Shown here: in pieces, positions 1 to 7,042 of the stretch
Numbering within the stretch: the first letter of the stretch is position 1
Layout: the number at the start of each line of letters is the position of its first letter
Assembly (NCBI GenBank): GCA_905211345.1
Contig: CAJMAO010000001.1
Coordinates: 24,492 to 88,491 of the forward strand
DNA from: an uncultured Prevotella sp.
Lineage (GTDB): Bacteria; Bacteroidota; Bacteroidia; Bacteroidales; Bacteroidaceae
Length of the DNA stretch: 64,000 nt
Reading direction: 5' to 3'
The notes under the pieces: generated by a model
What the model was told of the DNA's origin: nothing
Databases searched by the model: none
What the model saw: only the letters and a program-made list of their open reading frames with translations
Made by a program: the position numbers and the translations under genes

Positions 1-39
1 GTTGGGAAACTCCTTTTTGATTAATTCCTTTGTTTCCAT
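1..39 (-). CDS. 5' end of an unknown protein, cut by the window edge
   Basis: Reading leftward from an ATG at 39, an open frame of 13 codons (METKELIKKEFPN) runs off the window. The 12 nt before the start contain CTAAAAATTAAA. The same string precedes the start of the gene at 948-1568, so this is probably a true start within the same mobile element. Too little protein is visible to name a function. It could also be a chance open frame. Confidence 0.45.
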   Translation of the reverse strand, partial: METKELIKKEFPN

Positions 40-393
40 AAACATTTAATTTTTAGCAATAAAAAAACCGTGTTGCGTGTTGCTAAAGCCTAAATGCAAG
101 CTCCGTGGGTGTTTCCACTCCACGACACGGCACGGTTTATTTCATATGAATACAATCAATGTACGGGCACAAAAAACGCCGACAATGAAGCCAGCGGATT
201 GCACCGCATTTAGTTTTAGCACCGCAAAAATACGCATTTATTCTGATACGGCAAAGAAAACCGCACGGAAAATGATATGCACCCGGCACATGGCATACCC
301 CCTCCCCCGTCAGGGGCGAAAAAAATCCACGCTGCCTCTCTCCAAAAATTTTTTTTTCGTAACTTTGTGACATAACACAAAGACTAAACAGGC
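40..393. other. Intergenic region between divergent genes of the mobile element
   Basis: No convincing gene is seen. Short open frames on both strands lack family resemblance and usable starts. An imperfect inverted repeat is present: AAACCGTG near 65-72 pairs with CACGGTTT near 131-138. A promoter for the rightward gene lies at its end (360-367). Confidence 0.5.
360..367 (+). promoter_or_regulatory. Bacteroidota -7 promoter element TAACTTTG
   Basis: TAACTTTG matches the TAnnTTTG consensus. It lies 26 nt before the ATG at 394, giving a leader of roughly 20 nt for the rightward gene. A T-rich run precedes it but no clean -33 TTTG. Confidence 0.6.
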
Positions 394-852
394 ATGGCGA
401 AGTTAACACTGCTGCTGCGTGAGGGGTATTTCCTTTGCCCTGAAAGCGGCGAAATGTACACCGAGGTTAGCGGACGCTTCACGGGCATAAGTACGGCTAA
501 ATACAAGGGTTTCACTTATTGGGCGGTAGGGCTGTCCGACGGCACAGATGATATGTGTGTGCTGCTGCAACTGAAAAGCAGCGCATTTGCGAACCTTGTC
601 CTGTCGTTGGTCGGCTGTAAGTTCCGCATATTGACACTCCAGCCGTACTTGGAGAAATGGAACGGTAAGGAAATAAAGAAGCTAAGCGTGTACGTAGACG
701 GTGGTCGGTACTCTGCACCTTACATGGAGCTGCCACAGATAAGGCGAGTACGTGACGACAAAGGCAAGCCGTGGCACTGCGACTACTCCGAACGCCTGAA
801 AAGATTGGCCGAATTAGCGGGCCACATAAACACGTCCAACGCACACGTATAA
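394..852 (+). CDS. Unknown 152-residue protein of the mobile element
   Basis: No family is recognised. The protein is compact and soluble. Its first half is rich in beta-forming residues (MAKLTLLLREGYF, then a glycine/threonine-rich stretch) and its second half is charged, which would be compatible with an OB-like or other small beta fold; that is a guess. There is no signal peptide or membrane segment. It is the only rightward gene in the left element and has its own TAnnTTTG promoter. The helicase, primase and integrase genes of the element are all transcribed the other way. A role in DNA metabolism is inferred only from this company. Confidence 0.7.
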   Translation: MAKLTLLLREGYFLCPESGEMYTEVSGRFTGISTAKYKGFTYWAVGLSDGTDDMCVLLQLKSSAFANLVLSLVGCKFRILTLQPYLEKWNGKEIKKLSVYVDGGRYSAPYMELPQIRRVRDDKGKPWHCDYSERLKRLAELAGHINTSNAHV

Positions 853-902
853 GGTTGCACTTAACTGTAATTATTTGATTTTCAGCGATTTACAACAAAT
901 AA

Positions 903-933
903 AGAGAGCGGTCGTTTAAGGGCCACCCTCTCT
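903..933. terminator. Hairpin between convergent genes
   Basis: AGAGAG at 903-908 pairs with CTCTCT at 928-933, with GGT/ACC continuing the stem inside. It lies between the stop of the rightward gene (852) and the stop of the leftward gene (948). Leftward reading gives a T-rich tail (TTTATTT), so it most likely ends the leftward operon. Confidence 0.6.
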
Positions 934-947
934 ATTATGATAGGCAA

Positions 948-1568
948 CTACTTAATGTAACATAATGCCTTTGGGTCAATCTCTGCCTTGTCCTTGTGGA
1001 GCATGATTAATCCGCACTTACCCCATGCGTCAGCGTCAACGACTGGCGAGAAGTTGAATGGTGCGCCGACATCGTGCTTGCTAACAAACGAAAGATAGGC
1101 ATCCAGCTTTTCTTTTGCCTCCTGCGCCAACCGCCACGCCTCCGCCTGTTCCTCTGTCTCGGCGAATATGCTATTTGCTTCGGCCAAATCCGCTTGCAGT
1201 TTCTCACGGTCAAGCGTCGCCCTGCCGTCTGAAAAAGTGAAGTAATCCAACCGGACTTTAAGGCTGCGCATCTCTTTTGTGAGCTGCGTGCAAATCTCCG
1301 TAAGCTGCTCCCTCCAAGTCCTCGTATCTACGTGTTCTGCCGTGATGGGATATGGCGTGTGTGCCTGTGCGTTCTGAATAGCTTGCCGTTGAGCCTCGCT
1401 ACAAATGAAGTCTTTATCCGCTATGCGTGAGAGGTCGAAGTCAGCCAGTTTCAGGCCGGTATCAATGACGGCTGAAATGGCTGCGTTAATACGCTGCTCC
1501 GTGTGCTTGTAATCGACCATTCTCGCTGTAATGGCATTGTCATTCTTGAAAATCAAAAGTCTTTCCAT
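948..1568 (-). CDS. Unknown 206-residue protein of the mobile element
   Basis: No family is recognised. The protein begins MERLLIFKND and is mostly helical in appearance. A Glu/Ala/Gln-rich stretch at about residues 120-155 is likely a short coiled coil. There is no signal peptide. The start is supported by CTAAAAATTAAA just upstream, the same leader string seen before the partial gene at the window edge. It is the last gene of a leftward run (helicase, primase-like, two small unknowns, this gene) and is followed by a hairpin terminator. Its job in the element is unknown. Confidence 0.7.
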   Translation of the reverse strand: MERLLIFKNDNAITARMVDYKHTEQRINAAISAVIDTGLKLADFDLSRIADKDFICSEAQRQAIQNAQAHTPYPITAEHVDTRTWREQLTEICTQLTKEMRSLKVRLDYFTFSDGRATLDREKLQADLAEANSIFAETEEQAEAWRLAQEAKEKLDAYLSFVSKHDVGAPFNFSPVVDADAWGKCGLIMLHKDKAEIDPKALCYIK

Positions 1569-1590
1569 TTCGTTTAATTTTTAGTGTTGA

Positions 1591-1761
1591 TTAAATATCC
1601 TTAGTTAAATCTTCGTCCACCTCTACGATAAACGTAATAAGGTGAATTGCCCTGTTTTTGTTCCGCCCTTTGGCTGCTTCGCCGAAATAGGCGTGCTTCA
1701 ATTTGCCTTTGTCGAGCAAACGTAAAAGCCTTGTCAGTTTAGATTTTGTAAAATTATTCAT
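1591..1761 (-). CDS. Small 56-residue basic protein
   Basis: An ATG at 1761 opens 56 codons to a TAA at 1591-1593. The protein starts MNNFTKSKLTRLLRLLDKGK. The first half is very basic and the C-terminus is acidic (VEVDEDLTKDI). It sits 19 nt after the preceding gene and 22 nt before the next in the same leftward run, which supports it being translated. It has no recognisable family. The amphipathic basic helix could bind nucleic acid or a partner protein, but this is inference. Confidence 0.6.
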   Translation of the reverse strand: MNNFTKSKLTRLLRLLDKGKLKHAYFGEAAKGRNKNRAIHLITFIVEVDEDLTKDI

Positions 1762-1780
1762 AATCTTTGTTTTTAATGGG

Positions 1781-2077
1781 TTAATTTATATCCGTTCTTT
1801 GCAGTTCTTGAAAGTAAAACTCTCCTCGTCCGTCAGGTGTGACCCTTGCCGTTATCCACTGCGGTACTCTGCCGTACATCTGATAAAATGTTTCTACCCC
1901 GACCGTGCGCTCCACCATGTCGCCAACGCTTGCGTAACCGTTGGCTTTGGCGAAAGCGTCGTTGACTTTCAGCTCCACCGCATCGTGGCACCCATACCAG
2001 CGGCGTATGGTGATAACCTCGCCATTGAACACATCCTCCAAAATCTCGTAGTCCTCGTTTTGCTCTAAAATTTTCAT
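1781..2077 (-). CDS. Unknown 98-residue protein
   Basis: A short soluble protein starting MKILEQNEDYEILEDVFNGE. It is rich in acidic and aromatic residues and has no signal peptide or transmembrane segment. No family is recognised. The gene is 3 nt from the end of the primase-like gene upstream, so the two are probably co-transcribed and translationally coupled. Its place directly behind the replication genes suggests an accessory role in the element, which the sequence does not specify. Confidence 0.65.
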   Translation of the reverse strand: MKILEQNEDYEILEDVFNGEVITIRRWYGCHDAVELKVNDAFAKANGYASVGDMVERTVGVETFYQMYGRVPQWITARVTPDGRGEFYFQELQRTDIN

Positions 2078-2080
2078 GTC

Positions 2081-2680
2081 TTATCTCCTTCTTTTATTTA
2101 GTAAATATTGATTTACGTCCGCGCATACGAAAGCGTCAGACACTGCCATGCGCTTATTGGGCAAACGCAATCCGTGCCATGCCTCGGCGTTAAGGCTGTC
2201 AGCGAACATTACGACATCATGCCCGGCCAACTGCACCAGCATATCCCCTGTGACATTCTGCCCATAGCCGACAGCCAGCCATGTAAAAGACGGTTCGGCC
2301 ACCGCTCCTAATAAGGCCGTGATTTCATCTTGGACAATGGCGATAGTTGAGGCATCATGTACCAAATGACCGCCAAAGAACGACGGCGCAGTAAACCACC
2401 ACTCATAAGGCGGCATTAGCCTGTGAGTAATAGATTCTGCCGTAATGACTTGCCCTGTGCCAACGTCGAATAACACAGCGCTTCCGTTCAATGGCTTGCC
2501 GTCTGCATCCAGCCTCCATAATGCCGCCGCTCCGTCCGTCTTGCAAGCTCCGATGTGATATAAAGGTATAAGCCTATCGGTTGCCTTAACACCGACGGTG
2601 CTTATCAGATATGCGACAAGGCACGAATAATATGACGGTCTGACTATCTCCTTGTAAATATGTTTCTTGTACTCTTTCAT
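2081..2680 (-). CDS. TOPRIM-like primase-type protein (DUF6371-like)
   Basis: This 199-residue protein resembles the C-terminal part of Bacteroidota mobile-element proteins of the DUF6371 type. Known members have an FFGE/GGHL motif, a TOPRIM-like acidic motif, a WLA-G segment and a late aspartate motif. Here these appear as FFGGHL (about residues 101-106), AIVQDEITALLG with E119, WLAVG (134-138) and MFADSLNAEAW with D161. The usual N-terminal zinc finger is not seen, so this may be a shortened form or a primase missing a domain. It lies immediately downstream of the hexameric-helicase-like gene, with the iteron array between them. The inferred role is priming or strand processing for element replication. 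Confidence 0.6.
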   Translation of the reverse strand: MKEYKKHIYKEIVRPSYYSCLVAYLISTVGVKATDRLIPLYHIGACKTDGAAALWRLDADGKPLNGSAVLFDVGTGQVITAESITHRLMPPYEWWFTAPSFFGGHLVHDASTIAIVQDEITALLGAVAEPSFTWLAVGYGQNVTGDMLVQLAGHDVVMFADSLNAEAWHGLRLPNKRMAVSDAFVCADVNQYLLNKRRR

Positions 2681-2692
2681 ATCTTCTGTTTC

Positions 2693-2757
2693 TTGTTACC
2701 CTTTGTTACCTCTGTTACCCCTCGCAATAGGGGTAACAAGGGTAACATGGGGTAACA
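2693..2757. repeat. Mirrored array of six 7-bp iterons (candidate origin or operator)
   Basis: TGTTACC occurs at 2694-2700, 2704-2710 and 2713-2719. Its exact reverse complement GGTAACA occurs at 2732-2738, 2741-2747 and 2751-2757. The inner pair forms the perfect palindrome GTTACCCC (2714-2721) / GGGGTAAC (2730-2737). The array fills the gap between the helicase stop and the primase-like start. Iterons beside a replication helicase suggest an origin; an operator or attenuating hairpin is the alternative. Confidence 0.7.
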
Positions 2758-2759
2758 CA

Positions 2760-3815
2760 TTACTTTTTATTTAAATACTTGTTTACCGATTTGGCCGAAA
2801 CTCCCAGCTCTGCTGCAATCTGCCTTTGGGTCCAACCTCGCGCTGCCAATTCCTTAGCTTTTGCCACCCGGTCGTTAATATCCTTGTCACTCGGTTCTTT
2901 CAAATGCTCCCTTTCGGTTGCAAAGCCTTGGAATACAAATTGCGTGAATGAATCTATCTGCTCAATGGCGTAAATTAAAACATTGTCCTTGTCATACTTG
3001 AAACTACCATATCTGCATTTGACTTGTTTGACGTATCGCAATGCCGGGTCTTTGGCAGACTGACCGACGGCGAAAACACTATCAAAAAAATTAAAGAGTT
3101 TCTTTGAGCCTCCTAAATCATTTTGAGTGATAGGGTTCGTCATTGTGCGTTTGGGTGTATGCGCGATTATAAGCAAGCTCCAGCCATATTTGAATTTAAG
3201 GCGCATGAATTGCCGCATAAGACTAACCGCGTCAGTTCCTTTCTCGCTGTCTTTACATAGCCATGTGATGTTGTCAACTATCACAACTTTTGCACCGATT
3301 TCCAATGCTGCCGATTCTATGTCTTGCATCAGTCTGTTTTCAAAGTCAGCGTCAAGTGCTTCACGGTTTATCTCCACCCGAAAGAAGTTGTCAGGGAATC
3401 GCGCCAATATATTTGTATTTTTGTCGGTATATCGCATTTGGAACTGCTTGTCGGAAAGTTCAAAATCAAAGTATAATACCCTTATTCCTCGCCTTGCAAT
3501 GTCCGCACCAATCATCACTGCATACAATGACTTGCCTAAATTACTATCACTGAATAAACAGCTTATTTCACCCTCGTACCAAAGTTCCAGCCAAAGCGGT
3601 GTGGGGTTTGGCCGGTTCGCCGCTTCCTTAATTGTTGCATTGGCCGTCCTCACCCTAAACACTCCTACGTCCTGCGGCTCTTGGCTATCAAGCAGTCTTT
3701 GATATTCTTCTTTTAGGTCAAAGTCAGCCGCCATCACTTTGGATTTGTCAAAATTTTGTTGTATATTTGCACTCGGTATTATCGGGGCGGCTTCGGCCGC
3801 TTTTTTTGTTCTCAT
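2760..3815 (-). CDS. RepA/DnaB-like AAA ATPase (replicative helicase) with C-terminal HTH
   Basis: A 351-residue RecA-fold ATPase of the AAA_25/RepA type, used by plasmids and integrative elements to load or drive a replicative helicase. The Walker A region is at residues 88-96 (FSDSNLGKS); the first position is serine where glycine or alanine is usual. Walker B is at 176-182 (KVVIVDN), followed by a sensor-like LLIIAHT near 214-220. Residues about 325-350 form a resolvase-type helix-turn-helix (WTQRQIAAELGVSAKSVNKY), likely a DNA-binding tail. The start overlaps the stop of the small upstream gene (ATGA). A beta-structured or primase N-terminal domain is absent. Function is inferred from motifs and neighbours. 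Confidence 0.8.
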   Translation of the reverse strand: MRTKKAAEAAPIIPSANIQQNFDKSKVMAADFDLKEEYQRLLDSQEPQDVGVFRVRTANATIKEAANRPNPTPLWLELWYEGEISCLFSDSNLGKSLYAVMIGADIARRGIRVLYFDFELSDKQFQMRYTDKNTNILARFPDNFFRVEINREALDADFENRLMQDIESAALEIGAKVVIVDNITWLCKDSEKGTDAVSLMRQFMRLKFKYGWSLLIIAHTPKRTMTNPITQNDLGGSKKLFNFFDSVFAVGQSAKDPALRYVKQVKCRYGSFKYDKDNVLIYAIEQIDSFTQFVFQGFATEREHLKEPSDKDINDRVAKAKELAARGWTQRQIAAELGVSAKSVNKYLNKK

Positions 3816-3967
3816 AACTCCGCCTCCTTGTCTTTGGGTCTACGTCTGCGCTCTTCGGCTATCAGTTTAACGACATCCGAGAAGTCATCATTTACTCTTT
3901 CATCGTCTATAACTTGTACGTCTTGTGGGTCAACGTCAAACTCTTTGCCCCTGATTACAATCTTCAT
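3812..3967 (-). CDS. Small 51-residue acidic protein coupled to the helicase
   Basis: An ATG at 3967 opens 51 codons: MKIVIRGKEFDVDPQDVQVI, then an acidic stretch and a basic cluster (EERRRRPKDKEAEL). Its stop codon overlaps the helicase start in an ATGA arrangement, a strong sign of translational coupling. It follows the excisionase-like gene by 17 nt. No family is recognised. It may be a helicase partner or a small regulator, which is a guess from position. Confidence 0.65.
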   Translation of the reverse strand: MKIVIRGKEFDVDPQDVQVIDDERVNDDFSDVVKLIAEERRRRPKDKEAEL

Positions 3968-3984
3968 TGTTTAGTCCTCCTTGT

Positions 3985-4293
3985 TTAGTTTTTGTGTTTG
4001 TATTTGAACGTTCGTTTCTCTCTTACGGCCTCGTCTATCGACTCTGCCTCATACAATACACGGCCTCCTGCCTTTTTTGCCGTTATAAGTCCCTCTTTTG
4101 TCAGTCTTGCCAGCGTCGGCAAAGTGACATGGAGCAGTTGTGCCGTCTCCGCTCGGCTGTAATACCTCGGTTCTCTCGGTTTAATAGCCTCAAGCAGCTT
4201 GTCCGTCACCCTCTCCACGATTATATTTATAACTGGGTTAAGCCACGGCATAAGTGCCGACATTTGTGTTTGGTTTAGTCCTGTGTTCGTCAT
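3985..4293 (-). CDS. Excisionase-like helix-turn-helix protein
   Basis: A 102-residue protein. Residues about 43-90 form a MerR/HTH_17-type winged helix (YYSRAETAQLLHVTLPTLAR, then KEGLITAKKAGGRVLY). This module is shared by excisionases and small regulators of Bacteroidota integrative elements, where it binds att or operator DNA. The N-terminal 40 residues are amphipathic and may dimerise. It is the first gene of the replication operon, 60 nt downstream of a TAnnTTTG element at 4353-4360. It probably acts as directionality factor for the integrase at 5262-6683, or as operon regulator. Confidence 0.75.
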   Translation of the reverse strand: MTNTGLNQTQMSALMPWLNPVINIIVERVTDKLLEAIKPREPRYYSRAETAQLLHVTLPTLARLTKEGLITAKKAGGRVLYEAESIDEAVREKRTFKYKHKN

Positions 4294-4352
4294 AACTTTG
4301 TTATTTATTAGTTATGAAGTATCAGGGTCGCGACTTCCTTAACTTCTTGCTG

Positions 4353-4360
4353 CAAAGTTA
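4353..4360 (-). promoter_or_regulatory. -7 element TAACTTTG for the excisionase-replication operon
   Basis: Reading leftward, TAACTTTG matches TAnnTTTG. It lies 60 nt upstream of the excisionase-like start, between the terminator at 4406-4432 and that gene, and so separates the integrase operon from the replication operon. Confidence 0.6.
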
Positions 4361-4405
4361 AGTGAAGAAAAAAATAAAAGAAAAAAGGGGATTTTACGAT
4401 AAAAA

Positions 4406-4432
4406 GTAAGCCGCTCATAGTGAACGGCTTAC
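4406..4432 (-). terminator. Terminator of the integrase operon
   Basis: GTAAGCCG (4406-4413) pairs perfectly with CGGCTTAC (4425-4432) around an 11-nt loop. Reading leftward the hairpin is followed by a T run, as expected for a Rho-independent terminator after the gene ending at 4477. Confidence 0.75.
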
Positions 4433-4476
4433 AAAAAATAAAGGTGATAGTATCAGGTGACTTTCAGGTGACAAAT

Positions 4477-5262
4477 CTAAAGATAATAGAATACACGCTG
4501 TAATTTATCGTCAGGTTCTAATATACTTGGCTTATAGTCTTTGTGATATTTACAACCTATAAGGTTGCAAAACTCCTTATACCACGCTCTGAATGTGTTT
4601 GGGCGCATAGCTGGCATGAGTTTTCCACTATTATAAATCATCAGAGCTATTTTAGCTAAATCCTTATCACTCCAATTTTGCTTCAAATCGGGTAGAAGAT
4701 TATCCTTGAAATAGTCTATATTACCATTTCCGCCACCCCGAAATGCTATCCTAAAACATTGCCGCAATTCATCTTCATTCATCTTACGTTTGTATTGTTG
4801 GCTTTGTTCCTTTGCCTCGGCCTTGCTGGGCTTTTCTCCATTGTCATATTTGGCCAGCTCGTCAATAATTTTGCTAATATCTGCAAGTAAGCTGTTTGCG
4901 TGGCTCGTAACCCCGGCCAAACCGCCGACAACACGGCTCGCCCATTCTTCACCGTCTATTTTCTTTATCTTCTCGTATATTGAATCCAGCTCGGAATATT
5001 CAGGAAAGAATTTGTCTTGGTTCAGGCTTTTAGGTGCATTACGCAATACCAGCCGTGCCGTTTGCAAATTGTCTTTCAGCTTGCTTGCGTCTGCTGTCAG
5101 CTCATCTTCAATCGTCGTAACGTCAAAGTTGCTTATCTTTTCTATCAGGTTGTCAAATACTTCCAGCCTGTCAACGCCACGGCTAAAACCGCCGATAGCG
5201 CACCCCCGAAACAAACGGTCAACCTCGGCCATGAGGTTTCTAAATTGTCTTATTGCATCCAT
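4477..5262 (-). CDS. Unknown protein co-transcribed with the integrase
   Basis: A 261-residue soluble protein whose start overlaps the integrase stop by one base (TAATG). The first about 150 residues are helical and probably coiled. The last about 100 residues carry a pattern seen in many Bacteroidota element proteins next to integrases: an 'FRAWYKEFCNLIG' segment followed by 'KYHKDYKPSIL'. No enzymatic motif is visible. Tight coupling to the integrase suggests a role in recombination or its control, but the activity is unknown. Two TCAGGTGAC direct repeats lie just past its stop (4453-4461 and 4464-4472). Confidence 0.7.
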   Translation of the reverse strand: MDAIRQFRNLMAEVDRLFRGCAIGGFSRGVDRLEVFDNLIEKISNFDVTTIEDELTADASKLKDNLQTARLVLRNAPKSLNQDKFFPEYSELDSIYEKIKKIDGEEWASRVVGGLAGVTSHANSLLADISKIIDELAKYDNGEKPSKAEAKEQSQQYKRKMNEDELRQCFRIAFRGGGNGNIDYFKDNLLPDLKQNWSDKDLAKIALMIYNSGKLMPAMRPNTFRAWYKEFCNLIGCKYHKDYKPSILEPDDKLQRVFYYL

Positions 5263-6683
5263 TAGAATAATCCCTCGTTAGTTGCTTTATTTTCCTTGTC
5301 TGCTAATTTCTTCGCTATTGCATCCGCTATCTCGTCAGAAGATAGTTTGACGTACTCACGGAAAGTCTTTGCGTCCTTGTGCCCTGATACGCTCATCATC
5401 TGCACCTCGTCAAACAGCCCTGTCAGGTACAAGTTTGTTATGCCGCTGCGCCGTGCCGTGTGACTGCTTACGAGGTCGTAACGTGGTTTTACGACATATC
5501 CCTTAGCGTCACGCATAAAGGACACTTCGCCACGTTCTTCCATTGTCCGCTCTCTCATTGTCAGCACGGTACGCTCCAACTTTGCCAAAGACGGCACTAC
5601 CTTAGACAAATCTTTTAATATCTTTTTGACATAGCGGTTTAGTATAACATCGCTTACTTTGGGTATTTCGTAGTTGTACTTTTCAGCGATGCAAAGTAAA
5701 TTATTATTTAAGATAGGTATAACCACGGTGTTACCTGTCTTTTCCTGAACGATACGCACAACCTTTGTCCCTTTGGGTGTGGTGACAAAGTTCTCTCGTT
5801 CCAAACGGCTGTAATCGCTGAAACGTTGACAGGTATAGCAACCTACGAGGAACACGTCACGGACAACCGATTTAAGGCCGTCCAGCTTCATTTCGTAAAG
5901 AGCTTGCAACTCCTGTTCCGTAAGATAGATTTCCTTTGCCTTGTCGGTTTCCTGTACTTTCTTCGTACTGAAAGCCGTCAGTGCCCGTGTGTTATTATGT
6001 AATCTCTTTTTATACGCATAGCCAACCATCGCACGGAAAGTGATTAAATACTTGTTTACCGACTTCACCATGTAACCCTCTTTTTCCATAAAATTGATGA
6101 AACTATCTGTTAAAGTTTCGTCAATGTCAGCCCAGGTAAAGGGGTGCTTTTTGTAGAAACGCTTTAAGACACCAAAGAAGCTGCCCCACGCCTTGCATGT
6201 GTTTTTCTCGTATGTTTCGCCGTTGTATTTTATTTCTCCGCTTCGTATTCCGTCCAAAAAGTCCTGCATAAAAAGAATTACGTCGGCCTTGCGTGCCGCT
6301 TCCTTTTCCGCTTCAATGCGCATCTGTTCCTCTTGCGCCTTGCGTTCTTCATCTTCCCTTATACGCTGTTGTTCCCTTGCCTCTTTGAAAATCACATCGG
6401 CGACCGCTTCATCTATAATGTCTTTGTCGAATACGCCTTGTTCCGTCAGGTTATCGAGGGCATTATCTACGCCCTGCATTTTTGCATAGACCTCCTTGCC
6501 GTCTTTTGTCTTTAAAAACTTGTTCCATTCCTCCAGCCCTGAATTGGCTTTTTCCCATGTGATAATGTCAACTTGAATAAGGCTGTTCACGAAAATGTCA
6601 ACTTTCGGGCTTCTTTTCCTAATTCTCGTGTAAAGTGTGGCATATCCGGCCACGTTCTTTGTTCTCAAAAAAAATGTTCTCAT
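5262..6683 (-). CDS. Tyrosine recombinase / integrase of the left element
   Basis: A 473-residue phage-type integrase. Residues 100-132 form a charged coiled-coil insert. A core-binding SAM-like domain covers about 133-240 and the catalytic domain about 250-450. The catalytic set is visible: R287 (TCQRFSDYSRL), K315 (QEKTGN), H408 and R411 (SSHTARRSG), H435 (SGHKDAK) and nucleophile Y444 (FREYVKLS). An open frame continues upstream, but the promoter TATCTTTG at 6707-6714 lies inside it, so translation most likely begins at the ATG at 6683 (MRTFFLRTKN). It catalyses integration and excision of the element, probably at the core site near 6856-6880. Confidence 0.92.
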   Translation of the reverse strand: MRTFFLRTKNVAGYATLYTRIRKRSPKVDIFVNSLIQVDIITWEKANSGLEEWNKFLKTKDGKEVYAKMQGVDNALDNLTEQGVFDKDIIDEAVADVIFKEAREQQRIREDEERKAQEEQMRIEAEKEAARKADVILFMQDFLDGIRSGEIKYNGETYEKNTCKAWGSFFGVLKRFYKKHPFTWADIDETLTDSFINFMEKEGYMVKSVNKYLITFRAMVGYAYKKRLHNNTRALTAFSTKKVQETDKAKEIYLTEQELQALYEMKLDGLKSVVRDVFLVGCYTCQRFSDYSRLERENFVTTPKGTKVVRIVQEKTGNTVVIPILNNNLLCIAEKYNYEIPKVSDVILNRYVKKILKDLSKVVPSLAKLERTVLTMRERTMEERGEVSFMRDAKGYVVKPRYDLVSSHTARRSGITNLYLTGLFDEVQMMSVSGHKDAKTFREYVKLSSDEIADAIAKKLADKENKATNEGLF

Positions 6684-6706
6684 ATCATGTGTTTTTAATT
6701 GCACTA

Positions 6707-6714
6707 CAAAGATA
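6707..6714 (-). promoter_or_regulatory. -7 element TATCTTTG of the integrase gene
   Basis: Reading leftward, TATCTTTG lies 23 nt upstream of the integrase ATG at 6683. It decides the start: longer versions of the frame begin upstream of this promoter and would not be in the transcript. Confidence 0.7.
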
Positions 6715-6727
6715 CAAAATTTTTCCG

Positions 6728-6780
6728 TTGCTACCACATTGCTACCACATTTTTTGCTTTTATTTTATCTTGCTACCACA
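6728..6780. repeat. Three direct repeats TTGCTACCACA next to the integrase promoter
   Basis: The 11-mer occurs at 6728-6738, 6739-6749 (abutting) and 6770-6780. Together with the inverted-arm core 75 bp away, this looks like arm-type binding sites for integrase or excisionase, or operator sites of the integrase promoter. Confidence 0.6.
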
Positions 6781-6855
6781 GCAAAATAAAAGTTTAGCTG
6801 ATTATCAGGCAGTTACAATAAACATCTTTATCAAACAAAGTAAGAAAAAGTAATA

Positions 6856-6880
6856 TTTGTAGTGCCCTATCCACTACAAA
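6856..6880. other. Candidate attachment-site core of the left element
   Basis: TTTGTAGTG (6856-6864) and CACTACAAA (6872-6880) are perfect 9-bp inverted arms around a 7-nt centre (CCCTATC). This is the geometry of a tyrosine recombinase crossover site. It lies outside the integrase gene at the element edge, just before a hairpin and the end of the glycogen genes. The partner copy would lie left of the window, so this cannot be confirmed here. Confidence 0.5.
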
Positions 6881-6881
6881 A

Positions 6882-6922
6882 GAAGTCGCAAGGTTGGCAA
6901 ATAGCCTTGTGGCTTCTTTTTT
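6882..6922 (+). terminator. Hairpin with T run near the element edge
   Basis: GAAGTCGCAAGG (from 6882) pairs, with one G-U pair and one A-G mismatch, with CCTTGTGGCTTC ending at 6916. A run of seven T follows. It reads as a rightward Rho-independent terminator, possibly ending transcription coming out of the element. Confidence 0.55.
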
Positions 6923-6969
6923 TATACATAATACAAAAGTTTGATTGTTGACGTATGATGACACAAAAA

Positions 6970-7003
6970 AGCGGCGCAAGAGTTAACATTACCTTACGCC
7001 GCT
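6970..7003 (-). terminator. Terminator of glycogen phosphorylase
   Basis: AGCGGCGCAAG (6970-6980) pairs with CTTACGCCGCT (6993-7003) with one G-U pair. Reading leftward, six T follow directly. It lies 40 nt beyond the phosphorylase stop. Confidence 0.8.
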
Positions 7004-7042
7004 CGATTCAAGAAGTAGTAGCCCTACTCTTTACCGTGATGA

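Noticed and set aside
2693..2757. CRISPR-like array
   Set aside because: Units are 7 bp, change orientation in the middle and have 2-3-bp gaps, so they are iterons rather than repeats and spacers.
3127..3702. Open frame opposite the helicase gene
   Set aside because: Antisense reading of the helicase; no promoter, no family resemblance.
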